Origin: Parapristionchus giblindavisi
Lineage: Eukaryota > Nematoda > Chromadorea > Rhabditida > Diplogasteridae
Assembly: GCA_943737045.1 (NCBI GenBank)
Contig: CALSFV010000281.1
Location: 199,001-263,000, forward strand
Direction of reading: 5' to 3'
Length of the DNA: 64,000 nt
Below the pieces are notes generated by a model. The model was not told the origin of the DNA and ran no database searches. It saw only the letters and a program-made list of their open reading frames with translations. The translations under genes were made by a program, and so were the position numbers. Of this stretch, positions 46,506 to 58,389 are shown one piece after another (positions within the stretch are counted from its first letter, which is position 1; every line of letters starts with the position of its first letter).

Positions 46506-46773
46506 TCGATTGATTATTGATTGATTGTTATGAAATTATTGATTTGTCTACTCGTTTGATTGTTTTGTTGTTTCATGTTTTGTTGTTGCGATTTGATGGG
46601 GCGATATATTAATTTGAGAATGATAAAAATTATTTCTTGATATCTCCTTTCCTTGTTGGATAAATGAATTACCGTTCATGCATGTATGGTAATTTTTCAA
46701 TCGTTTCATTTACTCACTCATTTTTTTATTTATTCATTCCCATTTTGTTGTATCGTGCGGTCGACTCCGAGCT

Positions 46774-47480
46774 ATGATTGCCTCTTCAAGCGGTATGTGC
46801 TGTGACTCTTTCTACATTATCCTAGACTTCGCCCAAATCTACAGTATCCAGCGGTACCGTAATCCTTGCAGCACTCCTCCCCAACCACTGGGTGACTATG
46901 GGATCGTTGCTCGCCGTCGTGTGCAGTGTGTATTACTTGAATAGGAGGTGAGAGCCAAGAGATCAAAGTTTAAAGATCAAAGATCAACTATCCAGAAGGG
47001 CCAACGGTACACCACACCCGTTAAGAGAAACAGAAGAGGCTAGTTCCTGCAGTCTATCGGCTGAGTCAATGTCAGTGTCGATCAATATTGCCCACTTATA
47101 CCGTAATCTATGCTTACCGTAGTTTGTTCAGTTGCTCGGAGACGGAAATCTCCCTCCTATCGCCCGTCACATCACTCGATTCAATCAGTGAGAGGTATTA
47201 AAAGATTACGGTAGTGATTGATCTTTGATCTTTACGTTGTTCAGGGAATTATTGAGACGTCCTCATCTCATATCTCTACCCGATTCCTCGCCAAGGGCGC
47301 CTTGTCAAAATCCCGACCATGCAGAGTACCACAATAGAGTATGCATATTGATTGATTATCGATCGATTGATATCGATTATCAGATTTCGATTTACTGATT
47401 GATTATCAGCAATTTGTCTTTCGAATTTGCAGAACGCTGACGGCCGAACAGCCGAAGCCGAGGCAGTCTCGACAGAGTGA
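46774..47480 (+). CDS. Unknown single-pass membrane protein, 133 aa
   Basis: Six exons in agreeing phase: 46774-46792, 46845-46947, 46996-47070, 47132-47194, 47245-47338, 47433-47480. The protein starts MIASSSVSSGTVILAAL; one hydrophobic stretch at about residues 11-37 (VILAALLP...SLLAVVCSVYYL) ends in NRRR, so the C-terminus is probably cytosolic. The tail is polar, rich in Ser, Glu and Pro. No family is recognised. It starts 268 bp after the DNTTIP2 stop, so it may share an operon, but no clear SL acceptor is seen. Another frame of the last exon is also open to about 47562, so the true end could differ. Confidence 0.6.
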
Positions 47481-47550
47481 CTCAATCAATGAAATGAACG
47501 ATAAATCGATTGACTCCGCCCACATATCCCTGTACCGTAGTCCGACTGTC

Positions 47551-47870
47551 CCCACCTACTAACGCCCTCCTAAACACTCTATTATGCATCGTGATTTACT
47601 GTCAAATTGATGGATCGATAAAATCGATAGGTGTTGATTACAGTATCCCCAAGAATACATTAGAAGATATTTATCCACTCTGCACACACTTAATATATGT
47701 ATGAATAAAGACATAGACAGAACCTTCGACCTAAAGAACTGATAAATGTGGTTTAAATGTAAAAATGCATAGACATATTAAAACACCGATGAAGATGATA
47801 ATGATATACACATTCCAAATCAAATAATGCTATAAATATTCACTGATCAATCAATATATCGGATTATGGA
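47551..47870 (+). repeat. Left member of the direct repeat flanking the satellite
   Basis: Matches 49713-49974 in the same orientation (both start CCCACCTACTAACGCCCTCC and end ATATCGGATTATGGA), with about 55 extra bases here. The satellite lies exactly between them. Confidence 0.93.
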
Positions 47871-47874
47871 CAGA

Positions 47875-49643
47875 TGCTTAGGCTTAGCATTTATTTTTCA
47901 TTTAGGCTTAGGCTTAGCATTTATTTTTCATTTAATAATAATAATAATAATTTATCCTGTCTACATGTCATATGTAGAGGGGGTCAAAGCAGGGGGAGTC
48001 TTCATATCCACAAGTTCTATCCTTCGGTCTCTGAGAGAATTCTTCTCCATTCAAGAAAACGTCCAAAAAGAATCTTGATAAAAACATTCAAATAACCCAC
48101 GAAAACATTGCGTTGTTCGTCCAATTGGCCTGCTTGACAAGATGGAGATATTTTTCATTTAGGCTTAGGCTTAGCATTATTTAGGCTTAAGCTTAGGCTT
48201 AGGCTTAGGGTTAGCATTTATTTAGGCTTAGGCTTAGCACTTATTTTTTCACTTAGGCTTAGGCTTAGCACTTATTTTTTCACTTAGGCTTAGGCTTAGC
48301 ATTTATTTTTCACTTAGGCTTAGGCTTAGCACTTATTTTTCACTTAGGCTTACGCTTAGCATTTATTTTTCATTTAGGCTTAGGCTTAGCATTTATTTTT
48401 GACTTAGGCTTAGGCTTAGCACTTATTTTTTCACTTAGGCTTAGGCTTAGCATTTATTTTTCACTTAGGCTTAGGCTTAGTACTTATTTTTTCACTTAGG
48501 CTTAGGCTTAGCATTTATTTTTCACTTAGGCTTAGGCTTAGCACTTATTTTTTCACTTAGGCTTAGGCTTAGCACTTATTTTTTCACTTAGGCTTAGGCA
48601 TAGCATTTATTTTTCACTTAGGCTTAGGCATAGCACTTATTTTTTCACTTAGGCTTAGGCTTAGCATTTATTTTTCACTTAGGCTTAGGCTTAGCACTTA
48701 TTTTTTCACTTAGGCTTAGGCTTAGCATTTATTTATTTTTTTTTTTAGCAAAAAAGCCTAAATGAAAAATAAATGCTACGCCTAAGCCTAAATGAAAAAT
48801 AAATGCTAAGCCTAAGCCTAAATGAAAAATAAGTGCTAAGCCTAAGCCTAAGTGAAAAATAAGTGCTAAGCCTAAGCCTAAGTGAAAAATAAGTGCTAAG
48901 CCTAAGCCTAAGTGAAAAATAAGTGCTAAGCCTAAGCCTAAGTGAAAAATAAATGCTAAGCCTAAGCCTAAGTGAAAAATAAGTGCTAAGCCTAAGCCTA
49001 AGTGAAAAATAAGTGCTAAGCCTAAGCCTAAGTGAAAAATAAATGCTAAGACTAAGCCTAAGTGAAAAAAAGTGCTAAGCCTAAGCCTAAGTGAAAAATA
49101 AATGCTAAGCCTAAGCCTAAATGAAAAATAAATGCTAAGCCTAAGCCTAAGTGAAAAATAAATGCTAAGCCTAAGCCTAAGTGAAAAAAAAGTGCTGAGC
49201 CTAAGCCTAAGTGAAAAATAAGTGCTAAGCCTAAGCCTAAGTGAAAAATAAATGCTAAGCCTAAGCCTAAGTGAAAAAAAAGTGCTAAGCCTAAGCCTAA
49301 ATGAAAAATAAATGCTAAGCCTAAGCCTAAATGAAAAATAAATGCTAAGCCTAAGCCTAAGTGAAAAATAAGTGCTAAGCCTAAGCCTAAGTGAAAAATA
49401 AGTGCTAAGCCTAAGCCTAAGTGAAAAATAAATGCTAAGCCTAAGCCTAAATGAAAAATAAATGCTAAGCCTAAGCCTAAGTGAAAAATAAATGCTAAGC
49501 CTAAGCCTAAGTGAAAAATAAATGCTAAGCCTAAGCCTAAGTGAAAAATAAATGCTAAGCCTAAGCCTAAGTGAAAAATCAATGCTAAGCCTAAGCCTAA
49601 GTGAAAAATAAATGCTAAGAAAAGCCTAAGCCTAAATGAAAAA
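47875..49643. repeat. Head-to-head satellite carrying TTAGGC telomere-like repeats
   Basis: A 30-bp unit, CTTAGGCTTAGGCTTAGC plus ATTTATTTTTCA, contains two full TTAGGC hexamers and a partial one. A few units sit at 47875-47930, then unrelated sequence, then a TTAGGC-strand array at 48152-48745 and a GCCTAA-strand array at 48752-49643. The arrays meet head to head at a T-rich junction near 48730-48755. TTAGGC is the nematode telomere repeat. Because the unit is 30 bp, one frame stays open at 49058-49651 (minus) and reads a 10-residue repeat; I treat this as fortuitous. Confidence 0.95.
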
Positions 49644-49712
49644 TTATGCACTTGACACGTCTACTATCGATGACACTTGAGTACTCTTGTGTACATACGA
49701 TAGGATATCCGT

Positions 49713-49974
49713 CCCACCTACTAACGCCCTCCTGAACACTATTATGCGTCGTGATTTACTGTCAAATTGATGGATCGATAAAATCGGTAGGTGTTGATTA
49801 CAGTATCCCAAGTATATATTAGAAGATATTTATCCACTCTGCATACATTTAAAATATGTTTTAAATAAAGACATAAACATAGTGAAACACCGATGAGGAT
49901 GATAATGATATACACATTCCAACTCAAATAATGTTATAAATATTCATTGATCAATCAATATATCGGATTATGGA
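49713..49974 (+). repeat. Right member of the direct repeat flanking the satellite
   Basis: See the left member at 47551-47870. It ends 14 bp before the DNPEP stop codon, so on the minus strand it provides DNPEP 3' flanking sequence; the left member is in effect a second copy of that flank. Confidence 0.93.
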
Positions 49975-49987
49975 TCGATAATTCATC

Positions 49988-51332
49988 TTAGAGAAGGGGC
50001 TCGAGGACGGAGGGCAGTCTCTTGAAGAAAGTCTGAAATGAAAATAAAATAAAAGTCTATTAGAAACGAAAACCCGAATATGTATTGAATGTGCGGACGC
50101 GATCAAAAAGTGATTTCACGGAACTGAAGCGGACCGAACTACACAGACTGCACCGACTACCACGGCAAAAGATGGTTTTCCTGACCCCGTTTAACACTAT
50201 ACAGGATTACATGATTTGATTTGAAAAGTTTCACGGTCAACACAATTGATCAAATCTCTTCGCAACTCGATATCTTTCCTTAATTCTTCCAAAATCAATA
50301 ACACTATACCGAATAGAGGGTGGTGGCATAGTGAATGCTCGAGGTGTCGGCAAACTCTCGAATCGAATGCATACCCAGCTGAGGACAACCGACCTGAAAA
50401 GATGGGAGATTACTGTATTCCTACTCCGAATATGGGATACTGCAACTCTTACTATACACGACAGAGCGCCTACTATTCAAGCTATAAATACAGTAACGTC
50501 CACTACAGTAACTTTATAAATAGGAACCGTCCCACAGTAACCCTATAAATATGCTCCGCCCACTACAGTAACCCTATAAATATGCTCCGTCCACTACAGT
50601 AACCCTACAAATATGCTCCGCCCACTACAGTAACCCTATAAATATGCTCCGCCCACTACACTAATCCTATGACAAGGTAGATCACTTACATCGATCGTTT
50701 GCAGCCCAAGCTTGGCCGACAGAATGGGTCCGACGGTCGATCCACAGGGAGAATCATTGCGAACGACGAATCTCTGAATGAGGACATAGGATCAGAATCA
50801 TCCAGAAAAAATTTACCATTTTAAGGTATTTAATAGACAGGAATCAAACAAGAATACACCTGGTCTACGGGGAAAATGAGAATCCCTCTAGTACTCAACC
50901 AGGGACATTGGCGTCACACTCTATGATCAACACTCCCACGGGTTAGCTATCCATGGTAGCATAAACGGAAGAAAGTCGCAAAAGAACACTATGATTCATA
51001 TTCTAACGTTTTCTACTTGAACGGGCGTTTTCTTAAAAGGAGACGAATTGAGAGCAGACGAAAAGGATACATCTTTTGGGTAAGACAAATTCCCCTTTTT
51101 TCCGGCCCCATCTGCATAAGTCATGCTGATAGGGTAATAATAATTCTTATTATTACAATTATTATTGTATCAATCAATCAATATTCATGTTACTTATCTC
51201 TATCAAATCTAATCAAGATGTTAAAACATTTTACAACATGTGACGCGCGTGAATCGAGAAACCAGCATAAAATTGGTGTCATAATAAGAACGAATAACAA
51301 GGAATCAACGGGCAATTTTCAAACTTTAAAAA

Positions 51333-51382
<50 letters not shown>

Positions 51383-54300
51383 GCGAGACATACCTGCAGT
51401 GGTACTCCAGCCTCGAATGCGATCTGCTTGAGCACCGAGTGAGTGGTCGATGTGGTGGCGTAACGTTGGTTTACGTTGATCTCAACAAGGAGAATATTGT
51501 ATAATGAGTCTTACTACTATCGTACATTAGGGGGTATTTATTTCATTTCATTTCAAACACATTTATCAAGGGTTCGTCAGGTTTGAAGGAAGTATTATCA
51601 AGGATCATTATCTATAGATGACATAAAACTGGTGAAACGTGGATTAACCATGCGAGTTTCCAACTGTTCCAAATCATTTTTCTTTATCAAACGCTTGAAA
51701 CTTTATGGTAAATGAAACTATTATTTAAAATATTTTGAATGAAAAAAGAAACCTTGACGACGACTCCACCGTGGAATGCTGGGCGATGATTCTCCTGTAA
51801 ACAACAGGTATGTTAAACATCTTCAAATCTTGGCAACTGCTGTAAGCTTTTCTACAATCGCATACTGATATTATAAAAAGAAAACATAGCGATAACTATG
51901 TCTACCCCTCGAAAATCAGAAAATTATTGACCAAGAACAGTCTCACAATTACGTCAAGAATTGCTCCGTATTTCTCATTCACAATTACAATTTAATGACC
52001 TTTATCAAACACAGAATCATTAGGGAAGGAATGGTTGCCACTAAACGACCGATTAGCCTGTGCGTGCTGAGGTCCCATACAATTCTCATTTATTTTTCAT
52101 TTATCGATTTTAAATCAATAACTACAGTACCTCATGCTTGGCCGAGTAGTTGGGATGGGCGGCGTGTGCCTGATCGGCCGATATGAGCAGGGACTTCCCG
52201 ATGGCGCACTCAAAGTCCGTCGCAGATCCACCGGAGGCGATCTAGAACAGAGAAGAAGAAAGTACAGCAATCATTACTGCGTGATCTCAATCACACATGT
52301 CCGCCGACATCGGGGTCCCCGTGTAAAATTAGGGCTTTTAGAAAATTTGTGGAATTTCCCCTGTAAAAAATGACGTTTAGGTGAAATATTTGAAAAAAGT
52401 TAAGGCCCTCTGTAAAATTAACCATTTTTCGTGCGTATCCCCCCTGTAGAATCGAGCTCCAGGTACCCCGGCCATGTATGATCTCAATAGACGCGTTATG
52501 TGATCCATTATTTTGTCCTTTTAAACCTAGCGTTTCATGAAGAGCATGTCGATAAATACACGCACACATTCGATCGAAAGCGCCAATAGTTCAAAGTTGA
52601 CACCTAATTGTTAAGTTGAACCCCGTGCATCCACGTTTCATGATGATGCTAAATTTACTAATCATCAACTCCTTTCAATACGCGTATCGAATACATTTTC
52701 ATTAGACATTAGACATGTTCGAAGATAACTCCTAGTTGGTTAGATTATCAACATTCCGTCCATCCCATTTATTAATTTTCACTTTCACCTCTCTGTTAAT
52801 CGGTGAAGATAAATAAAAAAATAAATATATACCTTTCTCAGCACATGCTCAGTGAAGGCAGTATCCGCTCCCATGGCAGTCTGTGATCCGACCTGAGGAA
52901 GAAATAACGATTTCACGACAATCAATCGATATTTTCAGTCAATCAATATTTTAAAACAAACCTCTTCATTGTCGTAGCAGGCAGCGATGCTGACGTTGGG
53001 CGAGGCCTCGAAGGTGGCATTGTCTGAATGATGTCGGTGCAATTAGAATGCAGGATACGGTAGCCTCTAGAGGTTACGGTAGCCCATAGTACACAAGATA
53101 CGGTATCACCAGATTACGGTAGCCCCTAGTATACAAGATACGGTATCACATGATTACGGTAGCCCCCAGTATACAAGATACTGTATCACTACTAGACTAC
53201 GGTAGCCCTTACCGTACCTTCGAGAGCGTTGATCAATCCAGTGACCGCGGTGTACGTTCCGACCAGATTGTCAAGACGGGCGCCCGAGATGAACTCCTCC
53301 TTCGCGCCAGTGATTGCCTGCACAATATAACATTAACATTACAGTAACCTATCTACAGTAACCACATCAAAGATGCTACCCTCCACTAAAACACTGTATC
53401 AAATAAAGTATTCCACTTCTGTCATATCCCAATTGCACACCATCTACAGTATGAAGTACGCAACACCATAACGGCTGTAATTAACACTTGTATCATAACC
53501 ATTCTCTCTATTGTTGTCCCCACTTGCTTATCGCCTAATTCCGTATTTTTATTCACCTTCACTTTCATCTCTCACTTTTTATCGTTAAAGATAAATAAAA
53601 CTGCAACTCTACTAAATAAAGTATTCCGTTTCTGTCATATCCCAATTGCACACCATCTACAGTATGCAGTACGCCACACACACCCGTTTCTGTCATATCC
53701 CAATTGCACACCATCTACAGTATACACCATAACCATAACTCACAGCTGGATTGGTATCATAGAGGTAGAGATCGAGATCGACGAGATCCTTGGGCGTGAT
53801 TCCGTCTCCAATCGATTCACACACTAGATCGAGAAGAGCCGGATGATGCTCAGTGGAGATATCGCGAGGATCGTTGGATGGCTGAAGTGAAAGAGTAAGA
53901 TTACGGTAGGATACAGTAAGATTACGGTATGATACATTAACCACACAGTACGATTATGCCAGGATACAGTACTTTATGGCAGGCGAATTGATTGTGCGCA
54001 CGGCAGGTCACAGCTGTCACCAATTATTCGAAAATCGATAAGAAATGGGCGGAGTGTCCACAAACCTCTGCCTTCTTGGGTCCGGTCGGGTCGAGTCCGG
54101 CTGCAGCGAAGGTCTCGAGAACGGGACGCAGGTTGAGTTCCGTGTTGCACTCGAATTTGGTCCTGGATAATTCAATTTAATTCATCTAACATTGTAATGA
54201 ATATGAGAGCAAATAGGAATGAGAGGGTAAAGAGGACGGCATGATGATAATTACACCAATATTTATTAAATTTATATATACATATTTATATTTATTGACG

Positions 54301-57300
54301 CCATGATAGTAATGTACAAGGCGAAACGGAACACATAAAGAATGTGATTGAAGCAATGATTTTATTAGGGTGTTCGGAAAGTCTTTGCACTTTTTTCACC
54401 ATTAATTTTTTTCAAATAACAAACGAAGCAACTAAATTTCAATTGTGATATACTGCATATGTTCAACAATAACTGTCCTCCATCTCGTAGGCAACCGCAG
54501 AACACCATTCTGCCAGAACTCCTTTGGAGGCGAATCAAATCATAGGCCGATCTCACATTTCACATCGGTCTGATTACGAAAGGTTTTTCCTCTGAAGCAG
54601 TGCCCGAGAGACCGAAAAGCATGGCAATCACAAGGGTACTAGTCGGTGGAATACGGTGGATGGGGAAGTCAGTCGATATCTAAATTCTCCATTTTTTTCT
54701 GTGCCTTGTTAGTGTGATGTATCCTTGCGTTACCCATTGAAATCAATACTTTAAATCACACAAAGTGTCTGAGAAGGACTCGGCCCTTCATCTCCTCCAG
54801 TTGATCGCAGAAGACATAGATGTTAGCAGTCACCCAATCAGGTAATAGTTCGAGATACACCTCACCAAGAGAGCAGAAGAAGAAAAATAGCGACTCATTT
54901 CTTCCGTTCGGAAAGCGTATCGGAACGGTATTAGCACCCTTCCAAGCGGGCAGCCATTCCATCAATATGTCGTGGTTGTCGTACGACACCCACTTATCAT
55001 CTTGGCAGGCAATATACATCACCCAATAAGTGGACCGAGAACGGCAGAGATTTTAAGTGGAGATGTCGACTCTGTTTCTGGGGAGCGGGGCGGAGATGAC
55101 ATGGGGAAACACTTAAGGTGTCCTGGTGCGAAGAGAAGACCTAATGAGGATACGATGGCTGGTGGATCTTGGAGTACCAGTTGCCTGCTCCATGCATCTC
55201 TAACTCTGCTTCGACTGACTTGTGAAAGTGCGAAGAACCAGGTCTTGATTTGAACTGGGACGACGTCCTGGACTTGGTTTTTCAACCAAACAGAAATGGT
55301 TTTTCTTGAACTGACAATACCAGGAGAAGACTGTTACACGACACTTCCCTTTAGGCTTCATTCACTGGGGTAGTTATTGGTTCGCTTCTAATGCAGTCCG
55401 CCCTGTACGGTACAAATGAAGAAGGACATGTCAAACAGTGAGCAACTGTCCCTTAGCTTTAAAAATAAAATATAGTCAGGGAAAGAGAGTTGGGAATTGA
55501 AACTTATCACATTTGCTGATCAATATGTCCCCCATGTAGGAAAAATACAACAAGGTATAGCGCTCCTTCTCGTCCGAGTAAGAGGGGTCCAAAGTAGGTG
55601 CAGAAAAAAAGTGCAAACACTTTCCGAACACCCTAATATATGGGGAGACTTTAGTTTCCAAGGTAATTGCAGCAGAACCGCACTCATCATGACAAACACA
55701 TAATGTATAATATATGAAACCAGGATTCAACAAGGAGTGTCAAGCCTTCTCATGCATTTTCTTAACCTCATAATTTGAGGGCAATAATCTCATATTTTAT
55801 ATGATTGGACTCCACCTTCTACAGTACCGCAAACGACATGGCAAACATATAATGCATACTATATGAAACCGGGATTCAACGGGAGTGTCAAGAGGCGTCA
55901 AGATTTCGCATGTTATTTTATTATTCCAATAAAGTTTTATATGCGGGCGTTTTCTTGAATGGAGATGAACGAAGACGAAAGGATATATTTCGTGGATAAC
56001 AAGATTCCCCCCTGTTGTAGCCCCCTCTGCATATGCTATGCTGACTGGAAGAGCAACGTAAAGTCAACCCCAATTGTTTACGAGTGAAAGACCTTCCTCA
56101 CCTATCAGTCTCGAGATGGATGGCAAGGTTGGGAATGAAGAGCACGGGCTTGCCAATGTTGATCAGACGACGGGAGAGCTTGTCATCCTGAACATACTGC
56201 ATGTATTACTGCACATCATAACTACTGTACCATTACAGAACCGTTTTTTTAGTTTTCGTACCATAATCGGCGCTATTTTTTATCGCAACATCACATATTG
56301 CATGAAAAAATCGCCAACAGAGATCTACCTGTCAAGTATGTACCCTATTACTATAAGTGTTGTTATTACCGTACCTTCTTGATCGATACTTCTCCAGCAA
56401 TCGACAAGTCACGGTCGAACCATGTACGCCAGATTCCACCACCGTACGTGGATACGCCGACCTGTACGTAATCGATTATTTTTTGTTCTTCCGTATACAT
56501 ATCTGTTCACTAAACCCGTCTATACACCGTATCATATAAATTACAGTATCCAAAGAGTCAGGCAAGCTACCGTACCTGGAGGAACTTGTCGCTCTGTTGT
56601 CTGGATATCGGCTTGACCCTGAGACAGGGCGAGTCGGTGTGACCGACGACAATGGAGAAGCCTCCGCCGGGCTTGTAGGCTCCGCCTACTGCGAAGGCCA
56701 GAATGGCCGAACGATTCCTGAAGGGAGAGGAAAAGGTAAAGGTACAACCCGTTATGCAAGGCACATGAGTGATCACTGCAAGGCCAGTGATGAATAGAGA
56801 GAGACAATAAAAATACTGTTGTGTTACTACCTTCGAAATGCCCTCTAGTGAGAAATACAAACTACACAACACAGCGTTTCAAGAGCGGTCACGGTGTGAC
56901 AGAGAAAAAAAACAGAGCTACGAGAAAGCGAGAGAGTACGCAAAACTAAGATAACGCACACGGTCGGCGCACAATGGTACACCAATGACCGCTCTACCTT
57001 AAGCTCCATAAATCACGGCATCATGGTAAAATAGCTTGGGATGAATAGTTTTTTTTTAAAACTCACTTGGTAACGAAATATTTCTTCTTTGGCTGAACAT
57101 TCCATGCCTCGCACTCCTTCAACTCCTCGAACCCGGCTGCTTTCAGGCGAGTGATGCACTCTTGCACCGCTGCAATCAATTATTAACTACCGTACTCAAT
57201 AACTTACAGTAACCAAATTACAGTAACCTAACAAATCAATCGATAAACAGAATCCTGCATACCATGGAACGGAGTGACGGCCTTATTGAGGAAGGAGACG

Positions 57301-58389
57301 AACTCTCCGGCTGCCTTGCGAACCTCCGCCGATGCTGGACCTGCTGCACAAAGAATTATTTATTTATTTATTTATCCACGCAAGAGGCGCAATGAGACAT
57401 GTGGCAATGCAAGAAGAAAGAATATGATAAAATACTGATTCTTCGGAGATTCGAGGGGGGGGGGGGGGTTAAAGAATATTGTATCGATAGTACCGTACCC
57501 ATATTTGCTTGTCGAGAGCTGGACGCTTTTGTAGACGATGAGGATGGAACCTGAGAGGATGATGACATAGATATTAAAAAGGAGGCAGTAGTAGTCGGTG
57601 TAAGGTGACTGTGGGTCTCCTCTCACGCCACTAACGAGGAGCAAAAGGGGAAACTACACGGAATCGTGGATTCAATGATAAGAACAACGAGAAGAGACGA
57701 GAGAGAGTGTGATTATGAGAGAGTGCAGACAAGTAGACAGATAGAGATAGACCCCGGCTTATCAGCACCTTCAAGAATCGTGGACTTCGATCATCAAGAC
57801 TGCGCATCCAGAATGTCCCAATGTCCAAAGAAACGATAAATTATTATTATTATTATTACTATTATTCTTCACCCTCTTCTAATCCTTTTGAAAACCAGAA
57901 AGACCGCGCAACATAGAAACTCTCTTAACGTTGATGCTCTTTCGCTCAAAGAAAAATGGCTTACACCAGAATACTGTGTTCTACATTACAGATTTCAATA
58001 GAAACACCCAACATGACTACACAAACCTACGGTAACCAAGACCGGGTTGTGCCCTGGTATACGGTATCGATAACCATATCATTGATCTTCAGACTTACAG
58101 GTACGACCATATTCGTATATTGCTCTTCTTGTTGTACTTCTCTATCCGTTCTACTCCTAACACAGGTTGCGAAGGATTTTGCAAAAGAATGGGCGGCTTT
58201 GCGAACTTGCGGTGCACAACTCTGAACAAAAACTGCATATTCCTTACAGTAACAACTATTTGGCTACAGTAACTTTCTTCGATTACCGTACTACAACCAA
58301 ACTACAGTAATCCTGACCTGACTGGTACTGTTCTCCTTGGCAGCTAGCGCCGTGTAAGTAGTTTTAGTGGCTTTCTTGACTGCGGGCAT
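49988..58389 (-). CDS. DNPEP: Aspartyl aminopeptidase (M18 family)
   Basis: Minus-strand exons, 5' to 3': 58318-58389, 57499-57550, 57263-57343, 57067-57169, 56576-56717, 56375-56461, 56102-56187, 54066-54162, 53744-53881, 53218-53317, 52962-53023, 52833-52892, 52131-52241, 51753-51794, 51394-51480, 50690-50773, 50310-50378, 49988-50032. Phases agree and give 505 aa; animal enzymes are about 475-485. M18 motifs in order: [11 protein letters not shown] (zinc His), [24 protein letters not shown] (bridging Asp), CYDNEE (catalytic and metal Glu), [22 protein letters not shown] (Asp ligand, His), [23 protein letters not shown] and LGMHSIREF. It releases N-terminal Asp and Glu from peptides in the cytosol as a dodecamer. 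The first 40 residues are a Ser/Thr/Lys-rich extension. A 60-bp in-phase extra exon at 58162-58221 is possible. Intron 7 holds a mariner. Confidence 0.93.
50488..50666. repeat. 31-bp minisatellite in DNPEP intron 16
   Basis: Five to six units of CTACAGTAACCCTATAAATA-TGCTCCGCCCA, the last ones nearly identical. Confidence 0.93.
51010..51128 (+). repeat. Dispersed intronic repeat, copy 1 (copy 2 at 55943-56050)
   Basis: Both copies share GGGCGTTTTCTT, AGACGAAAGGATA-like and CCCCTCTGCATA-type strings in the same order. Both lie in DNPEP introns. Class unknown. Confidence 0.7.
52293..52480. mobile_element. hAT-like MITE with CACACATG/CATGTATG ends
   Basis: A perfect 8-bp duplication ATCTCAAT (52285-52292, 52481-52488) flanks ends CACACATGTCCGCC / CCGGCCATGTATG. 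The interior repeats GTAAAATT and CCCCTGTA strings. DNPEP intron 13. Confidence 0.85.
53040..53218. repeat. About 45-bp minisatellite in DNPEP intron 10
   Basis: Three to four units of ATTACGGTAGCCCCTAGTAT-ACAAGATACGGTATCAC. The last unit runs into the exon 10 donor GTACGGTAA (minus strand). Confidence 0.85.
54368..55633 (-). mobile_element. Mariner element, decayed, in DNPEP intron 7
   Basis: Terminal inverted repeats GGGTGTTCGGAAAGT / ACTTTCCGAACACCC are followed inward by TTTGCACTTTTTT / GAAAAAAAGTGCAAA, with TA on both sides (54366-54367, 55634-55635); total length 1266 bp. The minus strand carries broken transposase pieces such as DDKWVSYDN (first catalytic Asp region) and [12 protein letters not shown]. 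Stops and shifts abolish function. Its ends differ from the palindrome's mariner. Confidence 0.88.
57457..57470. repeat. Poly-G tract
   Basis: About 13 consecutive G in the intron between DNPEP exons 2 and 3, a likely site of sequencing or length error. Confidence 0.9.
58162..58221 (-). other. Possible duplicated cassette exon of DNPEP
   Basis: A 60-bp block with AG before and GT after, open in phase 0, reads [17 protein letters not shown]. That resembles the start of exon 3 ([18 protein letters not shown]). It fits between exons 1 and 2 without frame change. Either a duplicated exon used alternatively or a relic. Confidence 0.45.

Noticed and set aside
48152..49643. CRISPR-like array
   Set aside because: Units are contiguous without unique spacers and the context is a eukaryotic genome.
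47875..49643. A true internal telomere
   Set aside because: TTAGGC runs are only two to three hexamers long, always interrupted by the same AT-rich 12-bp part, so it is a telomere-motif satellite.
49058..49651. 197-codon minus-strand ORF with a 10-residue hydrophobic repeat
   Set aside because: It follows from the 30-bp satellite unit staying in frame; no start context, splice signals or non-repeat domain, and the opposite array does not keep it.
54756..55285. Separate genes suggested by several 60-100 codon ORFs
   Set aside because: They are frames of the decayed mariner inside DNPEP intron 7.
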